Origin: an uncultured Lachnospiraceae bacterium
GTDB taxonomy: Bacteria; Bacillota; Clostridia; Lachnospirales; Lachnospiraceae
NCBI GenBank assembly: GCA_947643615.1
Contig: CANRWO010000018.1
Location: 1 to 58,158, forward strand
Direction of reading: 5' to 3'
Length of the DNA stretch: 58,158 bases
Both the position numbers and the translations under genes were made by a program. Positions 1 through 8,982 of the stretch are shown piece after piece. How positions within the stretch are numbered: position 1 is the first letter of the stretch; every line of letters starts with the position of its first letter. The notes below the pieces were generated by a model. It was not told the origin of the DNA. It saw only the letters and a list, made by a program, of their open reading frames with translations, and did no database searches.

Positions 1-51
1 AGCATCTGCCTTACAAGCAGAGGGTCATAGGTTCGAACCCTATAGGCCCCA
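1..51 (+). tRNA. tRNA-Val (UAC anticodon), 5' end outside the window
   Basis: The window opens inside a tRNA. The anticodon stem-loop with TAC in the loop (CTTACAA) comes first, then the T arm (5-bp stem at 27-31/39-43 around TTCGAAC), then the acceptor 3' strand AGGCCCC (44-50) and discriminator A at 51. TAC reads valine codons. The D arm and 5' acceptor strand lie upstream of base 1. CCA is not encoded. Confidence 0.9.
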
Positions 52-81
52 TTTTTTTGTTTAATATCAATTTTCTTAGGG

Positions 82-106
82 GCTTAGAAGATTCTAAGCT
101 TTTTTC
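82..106 (+). terminator. Rho-independent terminator after tRNA-Val
   Basis: A perfect dyad, GCTTAGA (82-88) against TCTAAGC (93-99) around AGAT, is followed by a run of seven T. It lies between the tRNA and degV and probably ends the tRNA transcript. Confidence 0.8.
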
Positions 107-130
107 TACTATGCTGAAATGAGGTAAATC

Positions 131-982
131 ATGATTAAAATTATTACGGATTCGTGTTCCGACATCGTGGGCAACCAGAGGAAAGATTTAATAATACTGC
201 CCATTACAATTACCTTTGGCTCCAATGAGTTTCAGGATGGGATTAATTTGTCCCATCAAGAGTTTTATGAGAAACTGATTGAGAGCGACGAGCTGCCTGT
301 GACAAGCCAAATTCCCCCGGCTGTCTTTGAGGAAGCATATGAGGCTACCGCAAGGGAAGGTGACGAGGCAATTGTGATAACTATTTCATCCAAGCTTTCC
401 GGTACTTATCAGAGTGCGAATATAGGAGCGGAAAACCATCGGGGGAGGATTTTTATTGTAGATAGCGAGAATGCCAGCCTTGGGGAACGTATCTTGGTGG
501 AGTATGCGCTTCGTTTAAAGGATCAGGGACTATTGGCCGGGGAAATCGTGGAAAAGCTTGAGAGGGCGAAGAAAAATATCCGCTTGATTGCCTTGCTGGA
601 TACCCTGGAGTACCTGAAAAAGGGAGGAAGGATTTCGAAGGCTGCGGCAGTGGCCGGAGGGTTGCTGTCCATAAAGCCTGTCATTGCCGTCCAGGGCGGG
701 GAAGTGGCTGTACTTGGCAAAGCGAGAGGGTCAAAACAGGGCAATAACCTTTTGGCGGAAGAAATTGCGCGTGCCAACGGAGTGGATTACGATATGCCTT
801 TTGTTCTGGCATATACGGGACTTTCAGATGCAGTCATTCAAAAGTATATTGACGATCATGAGAATCTGTGGAAAGGGATTGTAGAGCGCCCGACGCCGGC
901 CAGCGTCGGAGGCGCGATTGGAACCCATATTGGGCCGGGAGCAATAGGTATAGCATTCTTTGCTGTATCCAATAATGTGTAA
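131..982 (+). CDS. DegV family (fatty-acid-binding) protein
   Basis: This 283-residue protein has the usual DegV length and architecture. The N-terminal DSCSDIV segment and SSKLSGTYQSA (about residues 98-108) match the two motifs of the family that bind the carboxylate of a long-chain fatty acid. In Firmicutes such proteins (FakB) present exogenous fatty acids to the kinase FakA, but no fakA is nearby and the paralogue class cannot be assigned here. The ATG follows GAGGT with good spacing. The gene stands alone between the tRNA terminator and a DUF3737 gene. The protein is cytosolic, with no signal peptide or membrane segment. Family assignment is firm; the ligand is inferred. Confidence 0.92.
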   Translation: MIKIITDSCSDIVGNQRKDLIILPITITFGSNEFQDGINLSHQEFYEKLIESDELPVTSQIPPAVFEEAYEATAREGDEAIVITISSKLSGTYQSANIGAENHRGRIFIVDSENASLGERILVEYALRLKDQGLLAGEIVEKLERAKKNIRLIALLDTLEYLKKGGRISKAAAVAGGLLSIKPVIAVQGGEVAVLGKARGSKQGNNLLAEEIARANGVDYDMPFVLAYTGLSDAVIQKYIDDHENLWKGIVERPTPASVGGAIGTHIGPGAIGIAFFAVSNNV

Positions 983-1066
983 CAGAGATTTAGCATTCGC
1001 TTTGTTTTGGGCAGGGCAATTTGAAAATGAATGTTTGTGCATGTAATATGTAGATATGGAGGAGAC

Positions 1067-1942
1067 ATGAAAGAGATTAACCAACAGACTTTAACAGGTG
1101 AGAGGGCGCTTTATCAGGAAAGGGACAGCCATATCAGTTATTGTACTTTTGCGGACGGGGAATCTCCGTTAAAGGAAAGCGCTGACCTTAAAATAGACAA
1201 TACTTTGTTCCGGTGGAAATACCCTTTGTGGTATAGTAAAAATGTGGAAATGAAAGACTGTACTTTGTTCGACATGGCCAGAGCGGGAATCTGGTATACG
1301 GAGAATATATCTATCAGGGATACGATTATTGAGGCACCGAAAAATTTCCGCAGGTCTAAAGATATTGTGTTAAGGAATGTGTCGTTTCCCAATGCGGAAG
1401 AGACTTTGTGGAATTGTGAGAATATTGATATGGATACCGTCACTGCCAAGGGTGATTATTTTGCCATGAACTGCAGGAATGTGAAAGCAGTAAACTTCTC
1501 ATTGGTGGGAAATTATTCCTTTGACGGGGCGTCCAATGTGGAAATCCGTAATTCCAGAATGCTTTCCAAGGACTCTTTTTGGAATGCGGATAGTATTACC
1601 GTGTATGACTCCTTTATATCTGGTGAATATCTGGGATGGAATTCCAGGAACATCACACTTGTCAACTGCACCATCGAAAGTCTCCAGGGTATGTGCTATA
1701 TTGATAACCTGGTGATGAAAAACTGCCGGCTTATCAATACAAATCTTGCTTTTGAGTATTCTCAGGCAGATGTGGAAATTATTGGCAGTGTGGACAGCGT
1801 GTTTAACCCGAAGGGCGGGATCATCCGTGCGGACAGGATTGGCGAGTTGATTATGGATGGCAGGAAGGTAAAACTGGATCAGACGAAGATCGAGGCAAAA
1901 GAGATTGGAAAGACCTCCGACCACGCTGAGTGGGAAGTGTAA
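1067..1942 (+). CDS. DUF3737 family right-handed beta-helix protein
   Basis: The 291-residue product is a chain of short repeats of the type xxxIxNSxFxx, rich in Asn, Trp and aromatic residues (for example WNCENI, WNSRNI, MKNCRL). This is characteristic of DUF3737 proteins, which are predicted parallel beta-helices resembling pectate-lyase or pentapeptide-like folds. No catalytic site is evident and the biochemical role of the family is unknown. I chose the ATG at 1067 because GGAGG sits just upstream; an in-frame ATG at 1031 has no such site. There is no export signal, so it is probably cytosolic. An unlinked single gene in front of patB. Confidence 0.85.
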   Translation: MKEINQQTLTGERALYQERDSHISYCTFADGESPLKESADLKIDNTLFRWKYPLWYSKNVEMKDCTLFDMARAGIWYTENISIRDTIIEAPKNFRRSKDIVLRNVSFPNAEETLWNCENIDMDTVTAKGDYFAMNCRNVKAVNFSLVGNYSFDGASNVEIRNSRMLSKDSFWNADSITVYDSFISGEYLGWNSRNITLVNCTIESLQGMCYIDNLVMKNCRLINTNLAFEYSQADVEIIGSVDSVFNPKGGIIRADRIGELIMDGRKVKLDQTKIEAKEIGKTSDHAEWEV

Positions 1943-1959
1943 AAAGCTTTTATTGTCAC

Positions 1960-1987
1960 TTCATAAATTGGATGGTCAGTTTATAAT
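1960..1987 (+). promoter_or_regulatory. Candidate promoter for patB
   Basis: TTCATA (1960-1965) and a perfect TATAAT (1982-1987) are separated by 16 bases in the gap after the DUF3737 stop codon. The -35 box is weak (4 of 6). It would start transcription near 1994, about 117 bases before the chosen patB start. Confidence 0.5.
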
Positions 1988-2110
1988 GCACTGCCAATGG
2001 CGTCAACTACTATTGGCAAGATCAGTATTTTGTCAGGAAGAGTGGAAGAGTTTACAAAGTTTGTTCCGATATGGCTGAAAAGCGTATCGGCCTATGATAT
2101 GGAGGATCGC

Positions 2111-3271
2111 ATGTATAATTTTGACAAGCTCACGGATAGGCGTGGCGTCGGCTCTTTGAAGTGGGATGTGCCGGAGAGGGAGCTTCCCATGTGGGTTGCC
2201 GATATGGATTTTGAGACGGCTCCCGAGGTCACGGAGGCCCTCAAGGCGCGTGCGGCACATGCCATATTCGGATATTCCGTTATCACGGAGGATTGGTATG
2301 ATGCTTACATCCGCTGGTGGAAACGCCGCCATAATCTTGTGATGGAAAAGGAGTGGCTGATATTCTGTACCGGTGTGGTGCCTGCCATTTCCAGTGCGGT
2401 GAGAAAGCTTACCACGGTAGGAGAGAATGTATTGGTACAGACTCCTGTGTACAATATCTTTTTCAACTCCATCAGAAATAACGGGCGCAATATACTGGAA
2501 AGTCCTTTGGTATACGACGGGCGACAGTATTCCATAGATTTTGCGGATTTAGAGGACAAGCTTTCCGATCCCCAGACAACATTGATGCTGCTTTGCAATC
2601 CCCATAACCCTGTGGGGAAAATATGGGACAAGGAAACCCTTGCCCGTATCGGTGAGTTGTGTGCCAAGCATCATGTTTTGGTGCTCTCCGATGAAATTCA
2701 TTGTGATCTTACCGACCCCGGATATGAGTATGTGCCCTTTGCTTCTGTCTCGGAGGTATGCCGGAGCAACAGTATTACCTGTATGGCTCCTACCAAGGCT
2801 TTTAATCTGGCAGGCCTGCAGACGGCGGCGGTTATGGTCCCTGATCCGGTGATACGTCATAAGCTGAACCGTGGTCTGAATACGGATGAGGTGGCGGAAC
2901 CCAATGCATTTGCCGTGGGAGCCGCCGTGGCGGCATTTGAAAAGGGAGAAAGCTGGCTGGAGGAGCTTAGAGAATATCTCTATGAAAATAAGCGGTGGGT
3001 GCGTAAATTTATGGAGGAGCAGCTTCCTGTGATTAAGGTAGTTCCTTCCGATGCCACATACTTATTGTGGCTGGACTGCAGTCAGGTTACGGATGACGCG
3101 GGAGCGTTATGTAGCTTCATCCGTCAGGACAGCGGACTGTACCTGACGGAAGGGGTAGAGTACGGGAGCTGCGGCAGACAGTTTGTCCGTATGAACACGG
3201 CCTGCCCCAGAGAACGTCTCATGGACGGGTTGACCCGCTTAAAAAAGAGTGTGGAGGCTTACGGTGCGTAA
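2111..3271 (+). CDS. patB: MalY/PatB family PLP-dependent aminotransferase / C-S lyase
   Basis: This 386-residue fold-type I PLP enzyme belongs to the PatB/MalY branch, whose members cleave cystathionine or cysteine conjugates (beta-C-S lyase) and sometimes transaminate. Landmarks are LPMWVADMDF near the N-terminus, CNPHNPVGK (about residues 165-173), SDEIHCDL with the PLP-pyridine Asp, and APTKAFNLAGL containing the Schiff-base Lys. The reading frame is open upstream to 1997, but the ATG at 2111 follows GGAGG by five bases and begins at the conserved MYNFDKL start. It ends convergently with nifJ, overlapping that gene's 3' end by 13 bases. The substrate is not determinable from sequence. Confidence 0.9.
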   Translation: MYNFDKLTDRRGVGSLKWDVPERELPMWVADMDFETAPEVTEALKARAAHAIFGYSVITEDWYDAYIRWWKRRHNLVMEKEWLIFCTGVVPAISSAVRKLTTVGENVLVQTPVYNIFFNSIRNNGRNILESPLVYDGRQYSIDFADLEDKLSDPQTTLMLLCNPHNPVGKIWDKETLARIGELCAKHHVLVLSDEIHCDLTDPGYEYVPFASVSEVCRSNSITCMAPTKAFNLAGLQTAAVMVPDPVIRHKLNRGLNTDEVAEPNAFAVGAAVAAFEKGESWLEELREYLYENKRWVRKFMEEQLPVIKVVPSDATYLLWLDCSQVTDDAGALCSFIRQDSGLYLTEGVEYGSCGRQFVRMNTACPRERLMDGLTRLKKSVEAYGA

Positions 3272-6200
3272 AGCGCCGCAAGCCTTTTTAAATATTCGTA
3301 ACGTTCCTTTGCCTGCTTTTCCGCCTGGGCAAAGAGAAGCTGCGCCTGATCCGGCTTTTGCCGTTTCAATACATCATAACGGATTTCTCCGTCTAAAAAT
3401 TCTTCATAGTTTAATTGCGGTTCGTCACTGTCCAGAATAAACGGATTTTTACCCTCGTCTTTTAACAGAGGATTGAAGCGGAAGAGATGGAAATATCCGC
3501 TGTCCACAGCTTTTTTCGCCTCATGTGGTGTGGAGCCTAAGCCGCTTCGGATCCCGTGGGCAATACAGGTGGAGTAGGCAATAATGAGGGAAGGGCCGGG
3601 GTATTCGGCAGCCTCCGTAAATGCCGCCAGTGTCTGGTTGAAGTCGGCTCCCATAGCGATCTGGGCAACGTACACATTGCCGTAAGTCATTGCGATGGAG
3701 GCCAGATCCTTTTTGCGTGTGGTCTTTCCGCCGGACACAAATTTTGCGGTGGACCCGGTGGGAGTCGCCTTGGAAGCCTGCCCGCCGGTGTTGGAATAGA
3801 CTTCCGTATCCAGAACCAATATATTGATATTGCTGCCGCTGGCAAGAACATGATCCAGACCTCCGAAACCGATGTCATATGCCCAGCCGTCGCCGCCGAT
3901 GACCCACTGGATGGTATCTGTATTTTCTCCCCGTTTTGCTGCTGTCTCTTGAGCCAATAGCATACCGTAGCCGAATTCGGCGCCGTCCTCGAAGAGTGAA
4001 TTGGACCATGCAGGGCCTTTTCCCTCATCATCCACGGTATAGGCACAAGAGGGAGAGGAATTCGCCCAAATGGAGCTGCAGCCGGTGGCATTGGCAATGA
4101 ACATGCGGTCACCGAAAAGCTGGGTAAGAAGCTTTACATAAGGTGTTTCGCCGCATCCTGCACAGGCGCCGGAAAATTCCAGATAAGGGCGCAGGAACTG
4201 ACTTCCCTTGACCGTATTTTTCCGGAATTTTTCTGCGGCCTCCTTACAGGGCAGCAAGGGTTTTCCGAAATCAAAGTATTGCTGCCGTTCCGCATGTTCC
4301 GCTATGGGAACCATTTCCAGAGCCTTTTTGCCTTGCTTTCCCGGACATATGGCGGCACAAGTGCCACAGCCGGTACAGTCCACTTCCGAGACGACAATGG
4401 AAAAAGTGTGCCCTTCCATACCCATCATGGGAAGAGACGGCATACCTTCCGGCAGTGTAAGCGAAGAATCTTCTTTTACTACGGCAGGCCGGATTACCGC
4501 ATGGGGGCATACAAAGGAACAGAGGTTGCATTGGATACAGTTTTCCGGTTTCCAGACGGGAATTTCCGTGGCCACGTTGCGCCGCTCGTGTGCGGTGCTG
4601 CCGGGAGGGGTAAAGCCGTCCGCATAGGGCAGGAATGCCGATACCGGAAGGGAATCTCCCCGTTGGTCGGTAACGGGCTGCTGAATGTTTTTCACAAAGG
4701 AAAGCATTTCGGGACGGTCGGGCAAGGGAGGATTATCCGGGGAAGCGCTATCGTCGGGAAGATGCTTCCAAGCCTCCGGAAGCGGTATTTCCCGTACCTC
4801 CTGAAAACCTCTGTCGATGGCTTCCTCGTTCATCCGCAGGATGTTTCCGCCGGATTTCCCGTAGCTCTTGGCGGCGGCTTCCTTCATAAGCCGTTTGGCT
4901 TCTTCGGAAGGCAGCAATCCTGACACGGCGAAGAAAGCGGCCTGTAAGATAGTGCTGATCTTGTTATTTAATCCGATTTCTTTTCCGATGCGTATGGCAT
5001 CAATGACACAGAACCGGATATGATGGTTGGCCAGATAAGCTTTTACCGCATCGGGAAGATATTCTTCCAGTTCTTTCTCTTTGAAGTAGCAGTTTAACAG
5101 AAAAGTTCCCCCGTCTTTTAAATCCTGCACCATTTCATACTTATGCAGATAGACAGGATTATGGCATGCCACAAGGTCTGCGTGCCGAACCAGATAGGCA
5201 CTGTGGATGGGGCTTTTGCCAAAGCGCAGGTGGGAGATGGTGAGACCTCTGGACTTTTTGGAATCGTATTCAAAGTATCCCTGTGCCTGCAAATCCGTGT
5301 GGTCGCCGATTATTTTAATGATATTTTTGGTGGCGCTGACTGTGCCGTCTCCCCCCAGTCCCCAGAATTTGCAGGCAGTCAGATCCGCCGGCGCAGTGTC
5401 GGCGACCCGGGGGATGGGCAGTGACAGATTGGTGACGTCATCCTCTATTCCCACGGTAAAGTCGGAAAGCGTTTGGTTGAGATAGATTGCCGCAATTTGT
5501 TCCGGGGTGGTATCCTTGGAGCTCAGACCGTATCTGCCGGACAGAATGCGGCAGGGCATACCTTGAAGAGCCGCCGCCACGTCTAAGAACAACGGTTCTC
5601 CGGGGGCGCCGGGTTCTTTGGTACGGCTTAGGACGGAAATCTGCTTCGTGGACGGAGGGAGAGCCGCTTTCAGGTGCTTTGCGCTGAAAGGGCGGTACAA
5701 ATGGACGGCAATCAGTCCGTAGGGCCGGTCGGGAACGGTTTCCAGATATTCCCGGACGGTTTCACAGATACTGCCCATAGCCACAATGACATGGGTGGCT
5801 GAGGGATTACCGTAGTAATCAAAAAGACCGTAATTTGTGCCGATGGCCTGATTGATTTTGTCAAGCTGCTTTTCCACGATGGCAGGAAGCGCAATATAGG
5901 CGGGATTGGAAGCTTCTCTTGCCTGAAAGAAAATGTCGGGATTCTGGGCGGAGCCGTAGACCTTCCCGTGGCTGGGATGGAGGCACTCTTCCCGGAACCT
6001 TTGGACGGATTCCATGGAAAGCATGGATTTTAAGGTCTCGTAATCCCAGACCTTAATTTTTTGCAGTTCATGGGAGGTGCGGAAACCGTCAAAGAAATTG
6101 AGAAAGGGAATCCGCCCTTCTATGGCGGCAAGGTGGGATACGGGAGACAAATCCATGGTTTCCTGTACGCTGCCGCAGGCAAAGATGGCGCAGCCGGTCT

Positions 6201-6630
6201 GACGACAGGCATACACATCGGAGTGATCACCGAAGATGGACAGGGCATGGGTGGCGATGGATCTGGCTGCTACATGGATAACCCCCGGAAGAAGTTCTCC
6301 TGCAATGCGGTACAGATTGGGAACCATCAGAAGCAGTCCCTGAGATGCGGTAAAGGTAGTGGCCAGAGCACCCGCCGCCAGAGCTCCGTGGACGGCGCCT
6401 GCGGCTCCGGCCTCCGACTGCATCTGGGCGATGGTCATGGTCTGCCCCCAGATATTCAGCTTTCCGGCGCCTGCCCATTGGTCACACAGCTCCGCCATGG
6501 GGGAGGAGGGAGTGATGGGGAAGATGGCGGCTGCCTCACTGTAAGCGTAGGCTACATGGGCAGCGGCATGATTACCGTCTATGGTCTGTAAAGAGCGGGT
6601 ATCTTTTGGATCATTTATTGTATTGGACAT
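3259..6630 (-). CDS. nifJ: Pyruvate:ferredoxin (flavodoxin) oxidoreductase
   Basis: A single-chain PFOR of 1123 residues, slightly shorter than the usual 1170-1190. It oxidises pyruvate to acetyl-CoA and CO2 and reduces ferredoxin, the central step of clostridial fermentation. The order is as expected: N-terminal pyrimidine domain (ITPSSPMAE, SEAGAAGAVHGAL), CoA-binding and gamma domains, an 8Fe ferredoxin insert with two CxxCxxCxxxCP-type motifs (CIQCNLCSFVCP and CTGCGTCAAICP), then the TPP domain (CAGCGETPY, GGDGWAYDIGFGGLDH). Together with the TPP-domain cysteines these ligate three [4Fe-4S] clusters. The ATG is preceded by GGAGG. It lies just downstream of sufC-sufB on the same strand. 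Cytosolic. Confidence 0.97.
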   Translation of the reverse strand: MSNTINDPKDTRSLQTIDGNHAAAHVAYAYSEAAAIFPITPSSPMAELCDQWAGAGKLNIWGQTMTIAQMQSEAGAAGAVHGALAAGALATTFTASQGLLLMVPNLYRIAGELLPGVIHVAARSIATHALSIFGDHSDVYACRQTGCAIFACGSVQETMDLSPVSHLAAIEGRIPFLNFFDGFRTSHELQKIKVWDYETLKSMLSMESVQRFREECLHPSHGKVYGSAQNPDIFFQAREASNPAYIALPAIVEKQLDKINQAIGTNYGLFDYYGNPSATHVIVAMGSICETVREYLETVPDRPYGLIAVHLYRPFSAKHLKAALPPSTKQISVLSRTKEPGAPGEPLFLDVAAALQGMPCRILSGRYGLSSKDTTPEQIAAIYLNQTLSDFTVGIEDDVTNLSLPIPRVADTAPADLTACKFWGLGGDGTVSATKNIIKIIGDHTDLQAQGYFEYDSKKSRGLTISHLRFGKSPIHSAYLVRHADLVACHNPVYLHKYEMVQDLKDGGTFLLNCYFKEKELEEYLPDAVKAYLANHHIRFCVIDAIRIGKEIGLNNKISTILQAAFFAVSGLLPSEEAKRLMKEAAAKSYGKSGGNILRMNEEAIDRGFQEVREIPLPEAWKHLPDDSASPDNPPLPDRPEMLSFVKNIQQPVTDQRGDSLPVSAFLPYADGFTPPGSTAHERRNVATEIPVWKPENCIQCNLCSFVCPHAVIRPAVVKEDSSLTLPEGMPSLPMMGMEGHTFSIVVSEVDCTGCGTCAAICPGKQGKKALEMVPIAEHAERQQYFDFGKPLLPCKEAAEKFRKNTVKGSQFLRPYLEFSGACAGCGETPYVKLLTQLFGDRMFIANATGCSSIWANSSPSCAYTVDDEGKGPAWSNSLFEDGAEFGYGMLLAQETAAKRGENTDTIQWVIGGDGWAYDIGFGGLDHVLASGSNINILVLDTEVYSNTGGQASKATPTGSTAKFVSGGKTTRKKDLASIAMTYGNVYVAQIAMGADFNQTLAAFTEAAEYPGPSLIIAYSTCIAHGIRSGLGSTPHEAKKAVDSGYFHLFRFNPLLKDEGKNPFILDSDEPQLNYEEFLDGEIRYDVLKRQKPDQAQLLFAQAEKQAKERYEYLKRLAALYAP

Positions 6631-6742
6631 AAAAAGGCCTCCGATCAGATTAGTAGATTGAATACTATTCTGTCCCGAAGGCTTGTTGTTTATGCGCCGC
6701 AGTTCAGGCAGCCTTACCGGCGAAGCCCAAATTGCGCCTATG

Positions 6743-7660
6743 CTATTTCAAAAATCCGTTGACAATCTGGGCTTCCGCCTGCTCCTCGGTAAGGCCTAAA
6801 GTCATCAGTTTAGTAATCTGTTCGCCTGCAATTTTGCCGATGGCCGCTTCATGAATCAGCTCCGCATCCAAATCATTTGCGGTGATTTCCGGAATGGCGC
6901 TGATCTTTGCTCGATCCATGATAATGCCGTCGCATTCCGAGTGTCCGGCACAACGGTTATTGCCGTTGATTTTCGAGAGAAAAAGCTGTCTGGAGTCGTC
7001 CCTTGCCACGGAACGGGAAATAATGTTAGCGCTGGATCCCGCACCGTTTAAGTCTACCTGGAAGGATGTCTCCGCGGTCTGGCTGCCATGGGTCATGAGC
7101 TTCTCGGTGACAACCAGCTTCGCGCCGTCTGCGAGAGTGGCAGTGGTGGAACGTTTGGTAGAGTCCACGCCCTTGATCTGTACCGTTTCCAGTTCCATAA
7201 AGCTGTCCTCACCCAGAGTAATCACTGTCTCGGGGTTCATGATACGTTCGCCCTTGCCGTCACCGCTGCCGTAGTGTTTTTCCACATACTTTACATGAGA
7301 GTTTTTCCCGATGTAAAAGGAATGAACGCCGTCATGGCGGCTGTCGCTGTCACCGCTGTTATGGATGCCGCAGCCGGCTACAATGGTGACGTCGCAGTCG
7401 TCGCCCACGTAGAAGTCGTTATAGACCATTTCGGTAAGGCCGCTTTGGCTGAGCAGTACGGGAATGTGTACGCTTTCTTTCTTAGTGCCGGGTTTGATCA
7501 CGATATCGATGCCCTGCTTGTCGTCTTTTGTTACAATGTCAATATGTGCGGTGGTGGAGCGGTTAACGCTTTGCCCGTTGGCTCGGATATTGTATGCTCC
7601 CGCGGGCATTTCATGAAGTCCCGCCACCTGCTCCAATAGGTTTTTTTGTATATCGTCCAT
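6743..7660 (-). CDS. sufB: Short SufB/SufD-family Fe-S scaffold protein
   Basis: The 305-residue protein matches the C-terminal beta-helix core of SufB/SufD (CGIHNSGDSDSRHDGVHSF, KHYGSGDGKGERIMNPET, CDGIIMDRAKISAIPEI, HEAAIGKI). It lacks the long N-terminal region of the roughly 490-residue SufB. With SufC it should form the scaffold that assembles [Fe-S] clusters. A single SufBD gene plus sufC, with no sufS, sufU or sufE nearby, is the minimal arrangement (SmsCB-type) known from archaea and strict anaerobes. The start ATG follows GAGGAAC. Gene order sufC, sufB, nifJ suggests supply of clusters to PFOR. Whether the three form one transcript is not clear because a 271-base gap separates sufC and sufB. 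Confidence 0.9.
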   Translation of the reverse strand: MDDIQKNLLEQVAGLHEMPAGAYNIRANGQSVNRSTTAHIDIVTKDDKQGIDIVIKPGTKKESVHIPVLLSQSGLTEMVYNDFYVGDDCDVTIVAGCGIHNSGDSDSRHDGVHSFYIGKNSHVKYVEKHYGSGDGKGERIMNPETVITLGEDSFMELETVQIKGVDSTKRSTTATLADGAKLVVTEKLMTHGSQTAETSFQVDLNGAGSSANIISRSVARDDSRQLFLSKINGNNRCAGHSECDGIIMDRAKISAIPEITANDLDAELIHEAAIGKIAGEQITKLMTLGLTEEQAEAQIVNGFLK

Positions 7661-7931
7661 TTGAGTTCCTCATTTCTTTTTCTATTTTTTATTCTCAGAA
7701 TATATATGTTTGTTTAAAAGCCGGCTGCCGGATTTATTTTTAAAGTTCTGCATCTAAATCTTCTGCATCTATAAGTTCTGCATGATAAGGTGCTGTATCG
7801 TATTAGGGTATTTGGGTATTTGGACTTCTGCCGGGTTTGCTGACATTCCGTATATGGCCCCTGGTTCAAAGGCATATGCCAATGCCTTACAAAAGGGGTT
7901 TTATGTTATATATATGGCAACTGCAAAAATA
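7661..7931. other. Gap between sufC and sufB without a gene
   Basis: I find no convincing coding region or RNA. The stretch is AT-rich and holds three close copies of TTCTGCAT at about 7745-7785, which look like a slipped short repeat. It may hold a sufB promoter on the minus strand, but none is convincing. Confidence 0.4.
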
Positions 7932-8660
7932 TTAAGGCGCCTGATTGTAAAATTTGCAGCCTCCCGTACCGTTTAACAGCTCGGGGAGAATATCTGCACG
8001 GCGTCCTCTGGCCTGAACGGTTCCTCCCGCCAATACAATGATTTCGTCTGCAATATTCAGGATGCGTTCCTGATGTGAGATGATAATGAGGGAGTTATCG
8101 GAGCTGTTGTGCATTTCTTCAAACACCTTGATCAGATTGTTGAAGCTCCACAGATCGATTCCCGCCTCCGGTTCGTCGAACACTGCCAAAGGGGTGTTCC
8201 TCGCGATAATGGTGGCTATTTCGATACGCTTCAGCTCGCCTCCGGACAGGCTTGCATCCACTTCCCGGTTAATGTAGTCCCTTGCGCAGAGTCCTACCTT
8301 GGAGAGATAATCGCAGGCGGAGGCCAGTTTGATATTATTGCCTGCCGCCAAAGTGATCAAATCTTTGACCTTGATGCCCTTGAAACGCACGGGCTGTTGG
8401 AAGGCAAAGCTTATACCCAGCTTGGCCCGTTCCGTGATGGACATATTGGTGATGTCGGTACCGTTAAATAAAATCCTGCCGGAGGTTGGCTGCTCAATTC
8501 CCATGATGAGCTTGGCCAAAGTGGATTTTCCGCCTCCGTTAGGGCCCGTTAGGGCGATAAAGGTATGATCCTCAAAGGTGAGATTTATATTTTTAATGAT
8601 TTCTTTCCGGGAATCCGCATCATCGGATACCTGAAAGGAAAGATTCTGTAATTCCAGCAT
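7932..8660 (-). CDS. sufC: SufC Fe-S assembly ATPase
   Basis: A 242-residue ABC ATPase. Visible motifs are Walker A GPNGGGKST (about residues 38-46), the Q-loop FAFQQP, the signature LSGGELKR, Walker B LAVFDEPEAGID and the H-loop SHQ. The LSGGELKRIEI signature and EPEAGID are typical of SufC rather than transporter ATPases. It powers the SufB scaffold. The start has GGAGGT a few bases upstream. The first gene of a sufC-sufB pair on the minus strand, with nifJ downstream. Confidence 0.95.
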   Translation of the reverse strand: MLELQNLSFQVSDDADSRKEIIKNINLTFEDHTFIALTGPNGGGKSTLAKLIMGIEQPTSGRILFNGTDITNMSITERAKLGISFAFQQPVRFKGIKVKDLITLAAGNNIKLASACDYLSKVGLCARDYINREVDASLSGGELKRIEIATIIARNTPLAVFDEPEAGIDLWSFNNLIKVFEEMHNSSDNSLIIISHQERILNIADEIIVLAGGTVQARGRRADILPELLNGTGGCKFYNQAP

Positions 8661-8711
8661 AAAGTACCTCCTGCTTCATTTATGTTACAGCTTGTGGCAT
8701 TCCGGCTGTAA

Positions 8712-8768
8712 GCTGCAATTATGCAATTGTGTAATTGTGAGCCGCCAGCTGATCGGATAGCTGATCGG
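8712..8768 (-). promoter_or_regulatory. Direct repeats upstream of sufC
   Basis: AGCTGATCGG occurs at 8747-8756 and again at 8759-8768, twelve bases apart. Next to it is a run of three near-copies of GCAATTNT at about 10-base period. They lie 50-110 bases upstream of the sufC start and could bind a regulator; no known Fe-S regulator site is recognisable. Confidence 0.3.
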
Positions 8769-8870
8769 CTCTTAAAGTATATCACAAATAGGATAAAAAC
8801 TATACTCTTTTTTTGCAATGCAAATCATACCCCGAAAAACGCAAAGTGTTCCCGGTAGAACCATGCTGTC

Positions 8871-8899
8871 TTGCCAAGGGCAGGACTTTATGCTATGAT
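8871..8899 (+). promoter_or_regulatory. Promoter of the chemoreceptor gene
   Basis: TTGCCA (8871-8876), a 17-base spacer and TATGAT (8894-8899). Transcription would begin near 8906, leaving a leader of about 77 bases before the ATG at 8983. Confidence 0.6.
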
Positions 8900-8982
8900 G
8901 GGACATACTTGATTTACCAGTTTGGATGTTTTTATAGGAAGATCACTTATTTACTTATGAAGGCGGAAGAGGGGGTACACAA

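Noticed and set aside
1021..1049. Promoter TTGAAA-17-TAATAT before the DUF3737 gene
   Set aside because: The predicted start would fall at or inside the ribosome binding site, only about 11 bases before the ATG.
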